Positions 27,268 to 35,518 of a stretch of 64,000 bases of DNA are shown piece after piece. Location: the NCBI GenBank assembly GCA_903900705.1, contig CAIUOG010000019.1:1-64000 (forward strand). Reading direction: 5' to 3'. This DNA is from an uncultured Acidobacteriia bacterium (lineage in GTDB: Bacteria > Acidobacteriota > Terriglobia > Bryobacterales > Bryobacteraceae). A program made the translations under genes and the position numbers. A model generated the notes under the pieces. The model saw only the letters and a program-made list of their open reading frames with translations, ran no database searches and had not been told where the DNA came from. Numbering within the stretch: the stretch's first letter is position 1; each line of letters opens with the position of its first letter.

Positions 27268-28123
27268 CGTGCGGAAGGTCGCGATATTTTCCAAACCCGG
27301 CGCGCCCCACGCTGTACGCCTGGTCCCGGAGCTGCTTGCCTGGCTCGCCCAGCGCGGCGTGGAAGCCCGGTTTGACAGTGAGACCGCGCACTACGCCGGC
27401 ATGCTGGTCGGTCTGGACCGCCACCATGTTCCCGAAGGCTGTGACCTCGCCATCGTGCTCGGCGGCGACGGCACCCTGCTTTCCGCCGCCCGCGCCGTCG
27501 GCAACCGCGCCATCCCCATCCTCGCCGTCAATCTCGGCGGACTCGGCTTCCTCACCGCCATCACTATCGATGATTTTTTCCCCGAACTCGAGCGCGCCCT
27601 CCATGGCTCCCCGCAGGTAACCCGCCGTAAAATGCTCAAGGTTTCCCTCATCCGGGAGGGTGTTCTGGTGGCGGAATACCAGGCGCTCAATGACGTCGTG
27701 ATCGCCAAATCCTCCATCGCCCGCATCGTCGACCTCGAAGCCTGGATTGGTGACAGCTTTATCTCGGAATACAAGGCCGATGGTCTGATCATCTCCACGC
27801 CCACCGGCTCCACAGCCTACTCCCTGGCGGCTGGCGGACCCATCATCTATCCCACCGTCAACGCGCTCTGCCTCACCCCCATATGCCCCCACACCCTCAC
27901 CAACCGGCCTCTCATCATCCCGGCGGAGATGGGTGTCCGCGTTGTCAATAAGGCTCGCGAAGAGGAAGCCTTCCTCACTGTCGACGGCCAGATCGGCAGC
28001 CCGCTCGAAGTCGGAGATCTGGTCGATTGTGTGGTTTCGGACTTTGACATTCTCCTCGTCCGCACGCCGCATAAGACATTCTTCGACGTCCTTCGGCAAA
28101 AGCTCAAATGGGGCGAGCGATAA
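27251..28123 (+). CDS. nadK: NAD kinase
   Basis: 290 residues. The diagnostic LGGDGTLLSAAR (about 74-85) is the GGDG phosphate-binding motif, LGGLGFLTA follows, and ISTPTGSTAYSLAAGGPI is the second conserved block. It phosphorylates NAD to NADP using ATP or polyphosphate in the cytosol. Last gene of the xseB-ispA-tlyA-nadK operon; ATG 27251 lies inside the end of tlyA. The tlyA-nadK order is widespread and supports both calls. Confidence 0.94.
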   Translation: MLEKLNVRKVAIFSKPGAPHAVRLVPELLAWLAQRGVEARFDSETAHYAGMLVGLDRHHVPEGCDLAIVLGGDGTLLSAARAVGNRAIPILAVNLGGLGFLTAITIDDFFPELERALHGSPQVTRRKMLKVSLIREGVLVAEYQALNDVVIAKSSIARIVDLEAWIGDSFISEYKADGLIISTPTGSTAYSLAAGGPIIYPTVNALCLTPICPHTLTNRPLIIPAEMGVRVVNKAREEEAFLTVDGQIGSPLEVGDLVDCVVSDFDILLVRTPHKTFFDVLRQKLKWGER

Positions 28124-28255
28124 TCCGCCCAAAACGTAATATTTTGTTCCCTCGCACCCGGCGCAGTTGTCCAATGTGCTGAATTGGTGCGTCTCTTTCA
28201 TTCACAAGGCGGCTGTTTGTGATGAACTATGAGCTGCACCAAAAAGGGGAGAAGT

Positions 28256-30325
28256 ATGAAAACAATCGGAACCGTACGATCGCTGGCACTGCTCGCCGGC
28301 GCATTCCTGACCAGCCTGTCGGCGCAGACAGTCGAAACCATTGCCTACCGGGCGATTCTTTCCGGCGCCAATGAGGTCCCGGCTGTCACAGCGAACACCT
28401 CCGGCACTGCGACAATCTGGCTTCACGTCGTTCGCGACGCCTCCGGCAATATCACGTCCGGCAGCGCGGACGCCTATGTCAACTACAGCCTCGGCGGCGC
28501 GGCCACCATCACCGCCATGCACATTCACAGCGGCGCGGCCGGTGCCAACGGGCCGGTTGTCCTGGGCTTCGGTATTGCAAGAACGGTGGACCCCACCGGC
28601 GTCGGCGCGCTTCCGCCCATCCAGACCCAGTTCCCTTCCGCTTCGGTCACTCTCGACACGGTAAAGGGAATCGTCGCCAATCCCAGCCAGTACTACTTCA
28701 ACGTGCACACCACGGATTTCCCCGGCGGCGCCATGCGCGCTCAGTTGCAGAAGGCGGACGTCGTCGTGCGCATGTCCCAGATGCGTCCCGAAAATGAAAA
28801 TCCGCCCATCACCGGCGCCACCTGGTCCGGAACCGGCGCGGCCATCGCACTCATCACCCGCAATACAACGGGAGCTATCACCTCGGCGTACGTGATCTTT
28901 GATGTGAAATACAGCGGTTTCCCGGATGACACGATGTTCACCGCGATGCACATCCACCTCGGCCCCACCGGCGTGAACGGCCCGGTTACCATCGACAGCG
29001 GCCTCAAGGGCCCCCTGCCGGTTCCGGCGGGCGGCAGCGGCACCCTGCACTTCGAAGCCGAAGCAAATCTGGCCAAAGCGGGCGTCATCGATAGTCTGAA
29101 TGCCCTCGTCTCCAATGGCAGCGCCGCCTACATGAACGCCCACACCGCTCTCAAAGGCGGCGGCGCCATTCGTGGGCAGCTGCTCTTCACAGACCGCACC
29201 GATTTTCAGGTGGGCCTCAACCCCACCCAGGAAGTGCCGTCCAACACCACCTCCACCGCCACAGCCGCCGGCAACATGCAGGTCTTCTCGATTCGGAATC
29301 CCGATGCTTCCGCAGCCGCCGGCGTGGTGGTCTTCGATGCCAACACAGCCTTTCCCTCCGGCACCTCCGTCTCCGCCATGCACATGCATGATGGCGCCGC
29401 GGGCGCCAATGGCGGCGTCACCATCGATTCGGCTCTGAAGAACTCACCCATTCTGCTGAATGACGGTACCGGCAATATCTTCCGGATGGTCACCGTCGCC
29501 CCCGGCCAGGCGCTCACTTCGCTCAACGACCTGCTGATCAATCCCGAGAATCACTACTGGAATATCCACTCCGTCGACAGCCCGGGCGGACTGGTCCGCG
29601 CGCAGCTGGGCCAGCCCGTCACCACCGCTCCGAAAGTCACCTATGTGGAAGCGGCGGTGCTCGACCCAACCCAGCAGATGATCGCCCCGGGCAGCCTGTT
29701 CTCCCTCTTCGGCACGAACCTCGGCAAGGTGCCCGGGAGCACTGCGGGCTTTAACGGCAACACCGCGCTCCCCACCACTCTGAACGGAGTCAGCGTCACG
29801 GTAGGGGGCAAGTCGGCCCCGCTGCTCTACGTGGGCCCCGGCCAGATCAACGCGCAGGCGCCGGTGGATATCACCACCGTCGGCCAGCCGATCATCGTCA
29901 CCGGAACCAATGGCTCCTCCGCCGTCGTCGGCGTCGCGGGCGGCGCAGTGGCCCCCGTTATCTTTGCCGATAACGTCGGAGCTATCGTCTTCCGCGCCAG
30001 TGACAACACCCTGATTCGTCCGGCCAACCCGGCCGCCGCCGGCGACACCCTGCTGATCTACGCCACCGGACTCGGCCTCACGAACCCGGCACTCACCACA
30101 GGCCAGCTCGTCCCGCCGTCTCCCGCCTTCACCACCGCGGCTCCGGTGTCGGTAAAGATCGGCGGCGTCAGCGCCCCTGTCTCCTCCTCCATCGCGGTAC
30201 CGGGCTTCGCGGGCCTTTATCAGGTCACCGCGACGGTCCCGGCGGGCGTCGCCAGCGGTGCCGCCAAACTGCAACTGCAGATGGGTTTCTTTAACTCCAA
30301 CGCAGTGAACGTCGCAATCCGTTAG
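28256..30325 (+). CDS. Exported protein with three CHRD domains and a Solibacter-type C-terminal domain
   Basis: ATG 28256 is preceded by AGGGGAGA with five-base spacing, which favours it over the in-frame upstream start at 28229. The 689-residue product has a signal peptide (about 1-23). Three successive CHRD domains follow (roughly 25-165, 170-315, 320-455), each ending in a motif like NVHTTDFPGGAMRAQL, with repeated AMHIHSGAAGANGP-type histidine segments. Residues about 470-689 match the C-terminal domain family described from Solibacter (LDPTQQMIAPGSLFSLFGTN, PLLYVGPGQINAQAPVD). Probably a surface protein; function unknown. A strong hairpin follows the stop. Confidence 0.85.
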   Translation: MKTIGTVRSLALLAGAFLTSLSAQTVETIAYRAILSGANEVPAVTANTSGTATIWLHVVRDASGNITSGSADAYVNYSLGGAATITAMHIHSGAAGANGPVVLGFGIARTVDPTGVGALPPIQTQFPSASVTLDTVKGIVANPSQYYFNVHTTDFPGGAMRAQLQKADVVVRMSQMRPENENPPITGATWSGTGAAIALITRNTTGAITSAYVIFDVKYSGFPDDTMFTAMHIHLGPTGVNGPVTIDSGLKGPLPVPAGGSGTLHFEAEANLAKAGVIDSLNALVSNGSAAYMNAHTALKGGGAIRGQLLFTDRTDFQVGLNPTQEVPSNTTSTATAAGNMQVFSIRNPDASAAAGVVVFDANTAFPSGTSVSAMHMHDGAAGANGGVTIDSALKNSPILLNDGTGNIFRMVTVAPGQALTSLNDLLINPENHYWNIHSVDSPGGLVRAQLGQPVTTAPKVTYVEAAVLDPTQQMIAPGSLFSLFGTNLGKVPGSTAGFNGNTALPTTLNGVSVTVGGKSAPLLYVGPGQINAQAPVDITTVGQPIIVTGTNGSSAVVGVAGGAVAPVIFADNVGAIVFRASDNTLIRPANPAAAGDTLLIYATGLGLTNPALTTGQLVPPSPAFTTAAPVSVKIGGVSAPVSSSIAVPGFAGLYQVTATVPAGVASGAAKLQLQMGFFNSNAVNVAIR

Positions 30326-30334
30326 TCGGGCAGT

Positions 30335-30366
30335 TCAGGCAGGGCACGCTGGCGTGCCCTGCCTGA
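30335..30366. terminator. Strong hairpin terminator after the CHRD gene
   Basis: TCAGGCAGGGCACG (30335-30348) pairs perfectly with CGTGCCCTGCCTGA (30353-30366) across a CTGG loop. It lies 9 bases after the CHRD stop and before the convergent TPR gene's stop at 30452. The following run is only CCCGTTCTTTC, so termination is probable but the T tract is poor. Confidence 0.7.
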
Positions 30367-30451
30367 CCCGTTCTTTCAGCTACGTCGCGGCATGTTCCGC
30401 CAAACTCCAGCAAGCTTCCTCGCTCATTTCGCCAGCCAGTTAAGTCAACAT

Positions 30452-31735
30452 TTACCGGAGCGTCGCCAGGAGCTTCCTGGCGTCCGCAAGCTCTGGGAAG
30501 TCCCCCAGGCGCAGCGATTTATTCAGCGCGGCGATCGCCTCCGGCTTTCTCCCGCGCTCGGAATCCACCAGCGCAAGGTGATAAAGAAGCTCTGGCGAAC
30601 GGTCATACCCCGGGAACTTCTCGACGGTCTGAGCAGCCAGATCGAGTTCGCGGCGGGCTCGGTACACCCAGCAGAGCGTATCGATAAACCGGGGGTTCCC
30701 CGAACCAATCTGGACGGCCTTCCGCGCCCACTCAAGGGCATGATCCAGATCCGTCCTCTTTTCAGCGGCTATCCACGCCAGGTTGTTCCACGCATCGGCA
30801 TTACCCGGATCCAGCTGGACCGCTTCGGTAAAGGCACGCCGCGCCTCCTCCTGCCGGCCGGAAACAAGGTAAACCAAACCGATCTTGAACTTGACAATGC
30901 CGGCTTTTGGATTCAGTGTCAGCGCCTGATTGTAGTCCGCCAGAGCCTTCGCGGCATCGCCCTTCGCTTCCCAGGCATCCCCGCGCGAAATCCACGCAAG
31001 CTCGAAGCGGCCGTTGACCCGGATCGCCGCACCGAAGGCTTCAATCGCCTTGTCCCGCTGACCGGAGGCGCTATAAGCCAGGCCAATCGAATGAAGCGGC
31101 GCAGCGCTGGAAGGTGCCAGGCGGGCCGCCTCCCGGTATTCCGCGATGGCCGGTTCAAACTGGTTCTCTCCCGCCAGAGCTGCGCCATGAGCCATATGAG
31201 CATCAAACGACGCCGGGCTGCGCTTCACCGCGTCAGCGTAGGCCTTGACTGCCATCGCAGGTTTTCCCGCCACCAGATACAAGTCACCCAGTTCCAGCAG
31301 GGCATCCGGCGAAGAGGGCTCCATGGCCGCCGCTTTGCGGAACGCAGTTTCCGCTTCCGGCAACCGGAAAGAGGCGGCTTGATAATGCGCCCAGGCACGA
31401 TAACCGAGGGCCGTGCCACCATCCACGGCAAGGGCTTTTTTCAACCAGGCTTCCTCCTGGGAAACCTGTTTGCGTTCACGCGCCACTTCGGCCAGACCAA
31501 TCAGGGCATCCACGCGCTTCGGATCCGCGCTGAGAGAAGCCTGAAACTCCTTTTCGGCCTCCGGCAGCTTCCCGTTGTGCAGGAATCCGAACCCGTTCCG
31601 CGAATGCAGGGCGGCGGGGGCGTTACCAGGCACTTTTGGGGCGAGAAGGCGGATTTGACCGGCGTCGGCGGGTCGGCCCGCAAGCAACAGAGCAGCGCCG
31701 CACAAAATAATCGAACGAAAAGAATGACCTTCCAT
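30452..31735 (-). CDS. Exported tetratricopeptide repeat protein
   Basis: 427 residues from ATG 31735 (AGAGGG just upstream; TTG 31750 is an alternative). Signal peptide about 1-27 (MEGHSFRSIILCGAALLLAG). The rest is about ten TPR units, for example AEKEFQASLSADPKRVDALI, AETAFRKAAAMEPSSPDALL and ALADYNQALTLNPKAGIVKF. Likely a periplasmic or surface scaffold; partner unknown. It lies downstream of the PEP-CTERM gene on the same strand, but a rho-independent terminator sits between them right at its start, so readthrough or a separate promoter is needed. Confidence 0.85.
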   Translation of the reverse strand: MEGHSFRSIILCGAALLLAGRPADAGQIRLLAPKVPGNAPAALHSRNGFGFLHNGKLPEAEKEFQASLSADPKRVDALIGLAEVARERKQVSQEEAWLKKALAVDGGTALGYRAWAHYQAASFRLPEAETAFRKAAAMEPSSPDALLELGDLYLVAGKPAMAVKAYADAVKRSPASFDAHMAHGAALAGENQFEPAIAEYREAARLAPSSAAPLHSIGLAYSASGQRDKAIEAFGAAIRVNGRFELAWISRGDAWEAKGDAAKALADYNQALTLNPKAGIVKFKIGLVYLVSGRQEEARRAFTEAVQLDPGNADAWNNLAWIAAEKRTDLDHALEWARKAVQIGSGNPRFIDTLCWVYRARRELDLAAQTVEKFPGYDRSPELLYHLALVDSERGRKPEAIAALNKSLRLGDFPELADARKLLATLR

Positions 31736-31748
31736 AAACCCTCTTATC

Positions 31749-31777
31749 AAAAGAAAACCGGCCCCCGAGGGGGCCGG
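31749..31777 (-). terminator. Rho-independent terminator of the PEP-CTERM gene
   Basis: CCGGCCCCC (31758-31766) and GGGGGCCGG (31769-31777) form a perfect GC stem. Read on the minus strand it is followed by TTTTCTTTTG (31757-31748). It begins 33 bases after the PEP-CTERM stop and ends just before the TPR start. Confidence 0.85.
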
Positions 31778-31810
31778 CGTTATAGTCCGAAAACCAGGCT
31801 TGCGTGGAAG

Positions 31811-32827
31811 TTAACGGCGACGCAGTTTCGCGACGCCGAGACCAGCCAGGCCAGTCGCGAGCATGAACCAGGTACCCGGCTCCGGGGCGGTGCCATCGCT
31901 GACCGTGGCATCGCCACTTACCACGAAGACAGCGGAGAAAATGTTGTCGTTCTCGGAGGCGTTAGCTGTGGTGATAGTAATCGCAGTATCGCCCACGGTG
32001 AGATACGGAGTCAGATCATAGCGCTCATGATCCTGAGCGTAAGTGGGACTCGCCGGCGTGAACGGGTCGCTGCCCGCTCCACCGTCATTCAGGTTCGTTC
32101 CCACCGTGATCAGGCAGCCATTTTGGACAAACCCCGATACGCAATCGTCATTATTGCCGGCGACAGTCGTCATCACCTGACCGTTGACATTGATAGATGA
32201 AGCCTGATCGCAGCAGCTGAAGTTATCGCCAATCATCAATTGCGCCGCGGTGCTGCCATCGACAGGGCTGCCGAGAGTGAGAGTAGCGGTGTCGCCGGTA
32301 ACCGAAGCGAAACCATCCAGCAGAGCGACGGTGCGGTTCGCGCCGGTCGCATATTGATAAACGGTGACCAGTTCTTCACCATCCTGATTGTCAGTCAGGC
32401 CTTCAGTAATGCCGATATTAAAGGCGGTCGTGGGGCTGCCGGCGGTCGCGTAGGCCGCGGCCACAATGCTGGTTACATCCGCCCGGGAGGAACCCAGACT
32501 GCAGCAGGCCGTCGCATTCGGGTTATTCTGCGTGAAGTTCACGTCGGAACCATTCAATGTCGCCGTGGGAGTGATTCCACCGTAGTACGCGCTGTAAAGG
32601 TAGGCCGAAACCAGAGTCGCGCCACTGGGAATGCTGGTCGCGATTTGACCGCTGCTGTCGACCGATCCCCACCCGGAAGTCGAGACGCCGTAGTTCGCTC
32701 CGCTGTAAACCTGGAATGTGGTGAGTGACGCAAACGCCTGGGACGATGCCAGAGCGGCAAGCGCTGTGATACCGATAGTTTTCAAGATGCCGGAAACGAT
32801 AGTACCGCGGCCTGTTCCAAACTGCAT
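31811..32827 (-). CDS. PEP-CTERM sorting-domain exported protein
   Basis: 338 residues from ATG 32827, which has a perfect AGGAGG eight bases upstream; the longer reading is rejected. Signal peptide about 1-34 (TIGITALAALASSQAFA). The mature region is Gly/Ala/Thr-rich and beta-like with DNQDGEELVTVYQYATG and two CC pairs (NATACCSLGSS, NFSCCDQASS), resembling proteins that carry a lectin-like or DUF fold; not identified further. The C-terminus PEPGTWFMLATGLAGLGVAKLRRR is a textbook PEP-CTERM signal: PEP, hydrophobic helix, basic tail, processed by exosortase. No exosortase or EPS genes are in the window. It has its own promoter and terminator. Confidence 0.85.
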   Translation of the reverse strand: MQFGTGRGTIVSGILKTIGITALAALASSQAFASLTTFQVYSGANYGVSTSGWGSVDSSGQIATSIPSGATLVSAYLYSAYYGGITPTATLNGSDVNFTQNNPNATACCSLGSSRADVTSIVAAAYATAGSPTTAFNIGITEGLTDNQDGEELVTVYQYATGANRTVALLDGFASVTGDTATLTLGSPVDGSTAAQLMIGDNFSCCDQASSINVNGQVMTTVAGNNDDCVSGFVQNGCLITVGTNLNDGGAGSDPFTPASPTYAQDHERYDLTPYLTVGDTAITITTANASENDNIFSAVFVVSGDATVSDGTAPEPGTWFMLATGLAGLGVAKLRRR

Positions 32828-32909
32828 GGGTGTATCCTCCTGATGTTGATATGCTTCGTAATCAAATGCATGCCTGGTACGCATACATAGGAAATATACC
32901 TACACAGGC

Positions 32910-32938
32910 AGTCTAGTACCGTACCGCCGACCAGTCAA
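32910..32938 (-). promoter_or_regulatory. Vegetative promoter of the PEP-CTERM gene
   Basis: On the minus strand TTGACT (32938-32933) and TAGACT (32915-32910) are separated by exactly 17 bases. The predicted start near 32904 gives a leader of about 77 bases with AGGAGG before ATG 32827. This is the best -35/-10 pair seen in the window. Confidence 0.7.
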
Positions 32939-32973
32939 GACTATTTCCGTCTGTTTGCTGAGGACTATTTCCG
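32939..32973 (-). promoter_or_regulatory. Two 11-bp direct repeats abutting the -35
   Basis: GACTATTTCCG occurs at 32939-32949 and 32963-32973, starting 24 bases apart; on the transcribed strand they read CGGAAATAGTC. The first touches the -35 hexamer. Placement suggests binding sites for an activator of the PEP-CTERM gene. Confidence 0.5.
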
Positions 32974-33096
32974 ATTCATCCAATAGCAATACATTCGTCG
33001 CATAACAGGCTGATTGCAACGGCAGACTGCGGGTTGGCGACGACAAGCTTGTGAACGCATTCCGCAGGGGACCTGTCACTGTGCATAAAGGAAGCA

Positions 33097-33393
33097 TCAT
33101 AAGCCCCCGCGCTCTCGCCTGCCGGACCGTTCATGCCTCCAGTTCTCCGAAACTTCCTCACTCATCTCATAAAGCCTGACCTGCCCATTCTCATGATTGA
33201 GATACGCCACCACCAGGCCGGCAGGCTTCACATCCCCCGCAATAAAAGCATCCGTATCAACCGGCGTCCCATTCTCCGCCAGAATGGACTCCATTTTGAT
33301 CTTCTCTTCCGGACGCTCCGCAAAGCTCTGAAATCCTCGAACCTCGCAGCCGGAACTCTCCGACAGCATCCGCGCAAACTCAACAATATTCAT
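33097..33393 (-). CDS. Small protein of unknown function
   Basis: 98 residues, not recognised. It begins at ATG 33393, four bases after the stop of the GlcD-like oxidase, so it is the last gene of that operon. The sequence is hydrophilic and mostly acidic (EFARMLSESSGCEVRGFQ, LVVAYLNHENGQVRLYEM), with a basic tail RHERSGRRERGGL. No signal peptide or transmembrane segment, so cytosolic. No function is proposed. Confidence 0.6.
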   Translation of the reverse strand: MNIVEFARMLSESSGCEVRGFQSFAERPEEKIKMESILAENGTPVDTDAFIAGDVKPAGLVVAYLNHENGQVRLYEMSEEVSENWRHERSGRRERGGL

Positions 33394-33397
33394 GGGC

Positions 33398-34765
33398 TTA
33401 CGCCTCGAAAAGCGTGCCGCGGCCCAGCAAACCCGCCGGATCCATCCGCCGCTTCACACTCTGCATCAGCGCGATCTGCTCCGCCGTAAACTGAATCGGC
33501 AGCAGATCTTTCTTCCGCTTGCCCAGCCCGTGTTCCGCCGAAACTGTTCCGCCCATCGCCACCGCCGCCCGGGCGAACTCAACCATCAACTTCTTCGCCC
33601 GCTGCCACTCCGCGTCATTCGCCGGCAGAATGTTCGTATGCAGGTGCGCATCCCCAATGTGCCCGAAGATCACGTACTGCCCCGGAAATTCCTTCTCCAG
33701 CGTTTCCCGATACACCCGCAGCATCTCGCCGTTTTTCGCAATCGGCACCGCGAAATCCGAGCCCATCTTGGTCAGCCCGTGCTTCCGGACCAGGTCATTC
33801 ACAGCCTCCGGCACCGCATGCCGGAACTTCCGGAACCGCTCGCGATCCGCCGGCGACGTCGCAAACCAGGAGTCTTCCAGCAACGCTCCCGAAGCCTCCA
33901 GCCGTTCGATCCACGCCTCCTCCGCATCTTCATGCGGACGGACTTCCTGCTCAATCAGCAACGCGCCCTTCGCCGCCGCCGGAATCTCTTTGAAACGCGA
34001 CCGGAGCAGCGCCAGCGCGGCCTCATCCACGTATTCCAGCATCCGCAGCTCCGCTACCGGACGCCACGCATCCACCGCCCGCAGCGCCGCCTCATCGGAA
34101 TCGAAAAACACTACGCCCGTGAACAGTTCCGACGGCGTTGGCAGCAGATGCAACTCCGCCTGCGTCACAATCCCGAGCGTGCCCTCTGACCCGATAAACA
34201 GGTCCATGTAATCCATATCCGGCCGCAGAAAATACCCGGCCGTGTTCTTCGTCGTCTGCGGCGGCTCAATCACCGGGAATCGGGAGGGCGGCTTCTCGCC
34301 CCGTCGCAGCACCAGCAATTCACCGCTCGCCAGCACCACATGGATGGCCCGCACGTGCCGGCGCGTGTCGCCATACTGAAAGCTCCGCGACCCGCTGGCA
34401 TTCGTCGCGATAGTGCCACCAATCGACGCACCCCACTCCGTCGGATCCGGCGCATAGAACTGCCGCGAACCGTTGGCGGCCGTCTGCAGATCCTGCAGCA
34501 ATACGCCCGCGCCACACACCGCATGGCCCTTTTCAATCTCAATGGAATTCAGCCGCTCCATGGAAATTACCCAGCCACCCTGCGGCACACGGCCCCCGGT
34601 CACACCCGTGCCGGCGCCCGCAATCGTCAGCGACGCGCCTGCCGCGGCGGCCTCGCGAACCATTTCGCAGACCTGGGCTTCCGTCTCGGGCAGCAGCACG
34701 CGTTCCGCCGTCCCGGTAAAGCCGGAGGCGTCGATCAAATAGGGAGAATCAGAAGGAAGAGACAT
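33398..34765 (-). CDS. FAD-binding oxidase, GlcD / D-lactate dehydrogenase family
   Basis: 455 residues of the vanillyl-alcohol-oxidase-type FAD superfamily. The FAD domain is about 25-200: TIAGAGTGVTGGRVPQGG (pyrophosphate loop), EWGASIGGTIATNASGSRSF and GSEGTLGIVTQAEL. The C-terminal FAD-oxidase domain ends with GHIGDAHLHTNILP and GGTVSAEHGLGKRK, where the two His clusters bind substrate and metal. Family members oxidise D-lactate, glycolate or D-2-hydroxyglutarate and pass electrons to quinone or an Fe-S partner. No iron-sulfur subunit is adjacent. Sixteen bases after the ZIP gene, probably the same operon. Confidence 0.87.
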   Translation of the reverse strand: MSLPSDSPYLIDASGFTGTAERVLLPETEAQVCEMVREAAAAGASLTIAGAGTGVTGGRVPQGGWVISMERLNSIEIEKGHAVCGAGVLLQDLQTAANGSRQFYAPDPTEWGASIGGTIATNASGSRSFQYGDTRRHVRAIHVVLASGELLVLRRGEKPPSRFPVIEPPQTTKNTAGYFLRPDMDYMDLFIGSEGTLGIVTQAELHLLPTPSELFTGVVFFDSDEAALRAVDAWRPVAELRMLEYVDEAALALLRSRFKEIPAAAKGALLIEQEVRPHEDAEEAWIERLEASGALLEDSWFATSPADRERFRKFRHAVPEAVNDLVRKHGLTKMGSDFAVPIAKNGEMLRVYRETLEKEFPGQYVIFGHIGDAHLHTNILPANDAEWQRAKKLMVEFARAAVAMGGTVSAEHGLGKRKKDLLPIQFTAEQIALMQSVKRRMDPAGLLGRGTLFEA

Positions 34766-34781
34766 TTTTCAGGAGGAACTT

Positions 34782-35417
34782 CTATTTTCGCGCAGCGTCT
34801 CTCATGCCGGAAGCCGCGTGAATGCCCAGGAACAGAAACGTTCCGCTCGCCACCGCCAGCGGATAGTTCACCCAAAGCCCCGGCGTTCCGTTCAGGCCGG
34901 TGATCCCCCCCGCGATAGTCGGCACTTCCGCCACAATCAGCAGCAGCAACGCCATCCCCGCGCCGGAGGTGGAGACCCGCAGCATGGTTCCCAGCGCCAG
35001 CCCTTCCGGGATCTTGTGAATCAGAATCGCCGTGGCAATCGCCACACCCACGCGCCCGTCCCGCGCCGTCGCAGCCATACCCCAGCCATCCACAAAGGCG
35101 TGAAAAGCGGTGGCGGTCACCAGCGAAGCCGTGAACTTCTCGCCGTGTGAGCACGACGGGCAGACCGGATAACCCCGGTGATCGAGAAACGTCAGAAACC
35201 CGTATCCGGCGGCCGCCAGCCCCAGCGTCGGCAGCCACCCGACCGCCTCCCCCAGTTCCGGAATCAGACCGAACAGCGCCACGCCCGCCAGCAGCACGCC
35301 ACTCACCGGCACAAGCAACCGGCCTCTTCTGCCATGGGACAACGCGATCGCACCCATCCCGCAAAGGATGGCCAGAAATGCTGCGGCAACAGGGGGACCG
35401 GAAGGAAATACAACCAA
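34782..35417 (-). CDS. ZIP family divalent metal transporter
   Basis: 211 residues with about seven hydrophobic segments. HAFVDGWGMA in the fourth and HKIPEGLALG in the fifth helix are the conserved ZIP metal-binding motifs. A PVCPSCSHGEKF segment between helices could also bind metal. It likely moves zinc, iron or manganese into the cytosol. The start is TTG 35417; no strong ribosome site is seen, so the first residues are uncertain. First gene of an operon with the GlcD-like oxidase; pnp ends 102 bases upstream with a terminator between. Confidence 0.82.
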   Translation of the reverse strand: MVVFPSGPPVAAAFLAILCGMGAIALSHGRRGRLLVPVSGVLLAGVALFGLIPELGEAVGWLPTLGLAAAGYGFLTFLDHRGYPVCPSCSHGEKFTASLVTATAFHAFVDGWGMAATARDGRVGVAIATAILIHKIPEGLALGTMLRVSTSGAGMALLLLIVAEVPTIAGGITGLNGTPGLWVNYPLAVASGTFLFLGIHAASGMRDAARK

Positions 35418-35461
35418 TTCTTTACTTTACCGCCCCTCGTGAAATACCTCGCCCCACACGC

Positions 35462-35494
35462 AAAAAGGGGCGGACCTTTCGGCCCGCCCCTTTT
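35462..35494 (-). terminator. Rho-independent terminator of pnp
   Basis: AAAAGGGGCGG (35463-35473) pairs perfectly with CCGCCCCTTTT (35484-35494) over a 10-base loop. On the minus strand the stem ends in a TTTTTG run. It starts 25 bases after the pnp stop and should insulate the ZIP operon. Confidence 0.85.
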
Positions 35495-35518
35495 CCATTA
35501 CCGCGTTTCGGAAGAAAA

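Noticed and set aside
28160-28225. Inverted repeats (CCAAT/ATTGG, TCACAA/TTGTGA) upstream of the CHRD gene as operators
   Set aside because: Arms of five or six bases are expected by chance in this length, and no paired sites or spacing support them.
30392-32200. 602-codon plus-strand reading opposite the TPR and PEP-CTERM genes
   Set aside because: Antisense shadow of two genes with clear domains, crosses their terminator, and has the basic composition typical of shadows.
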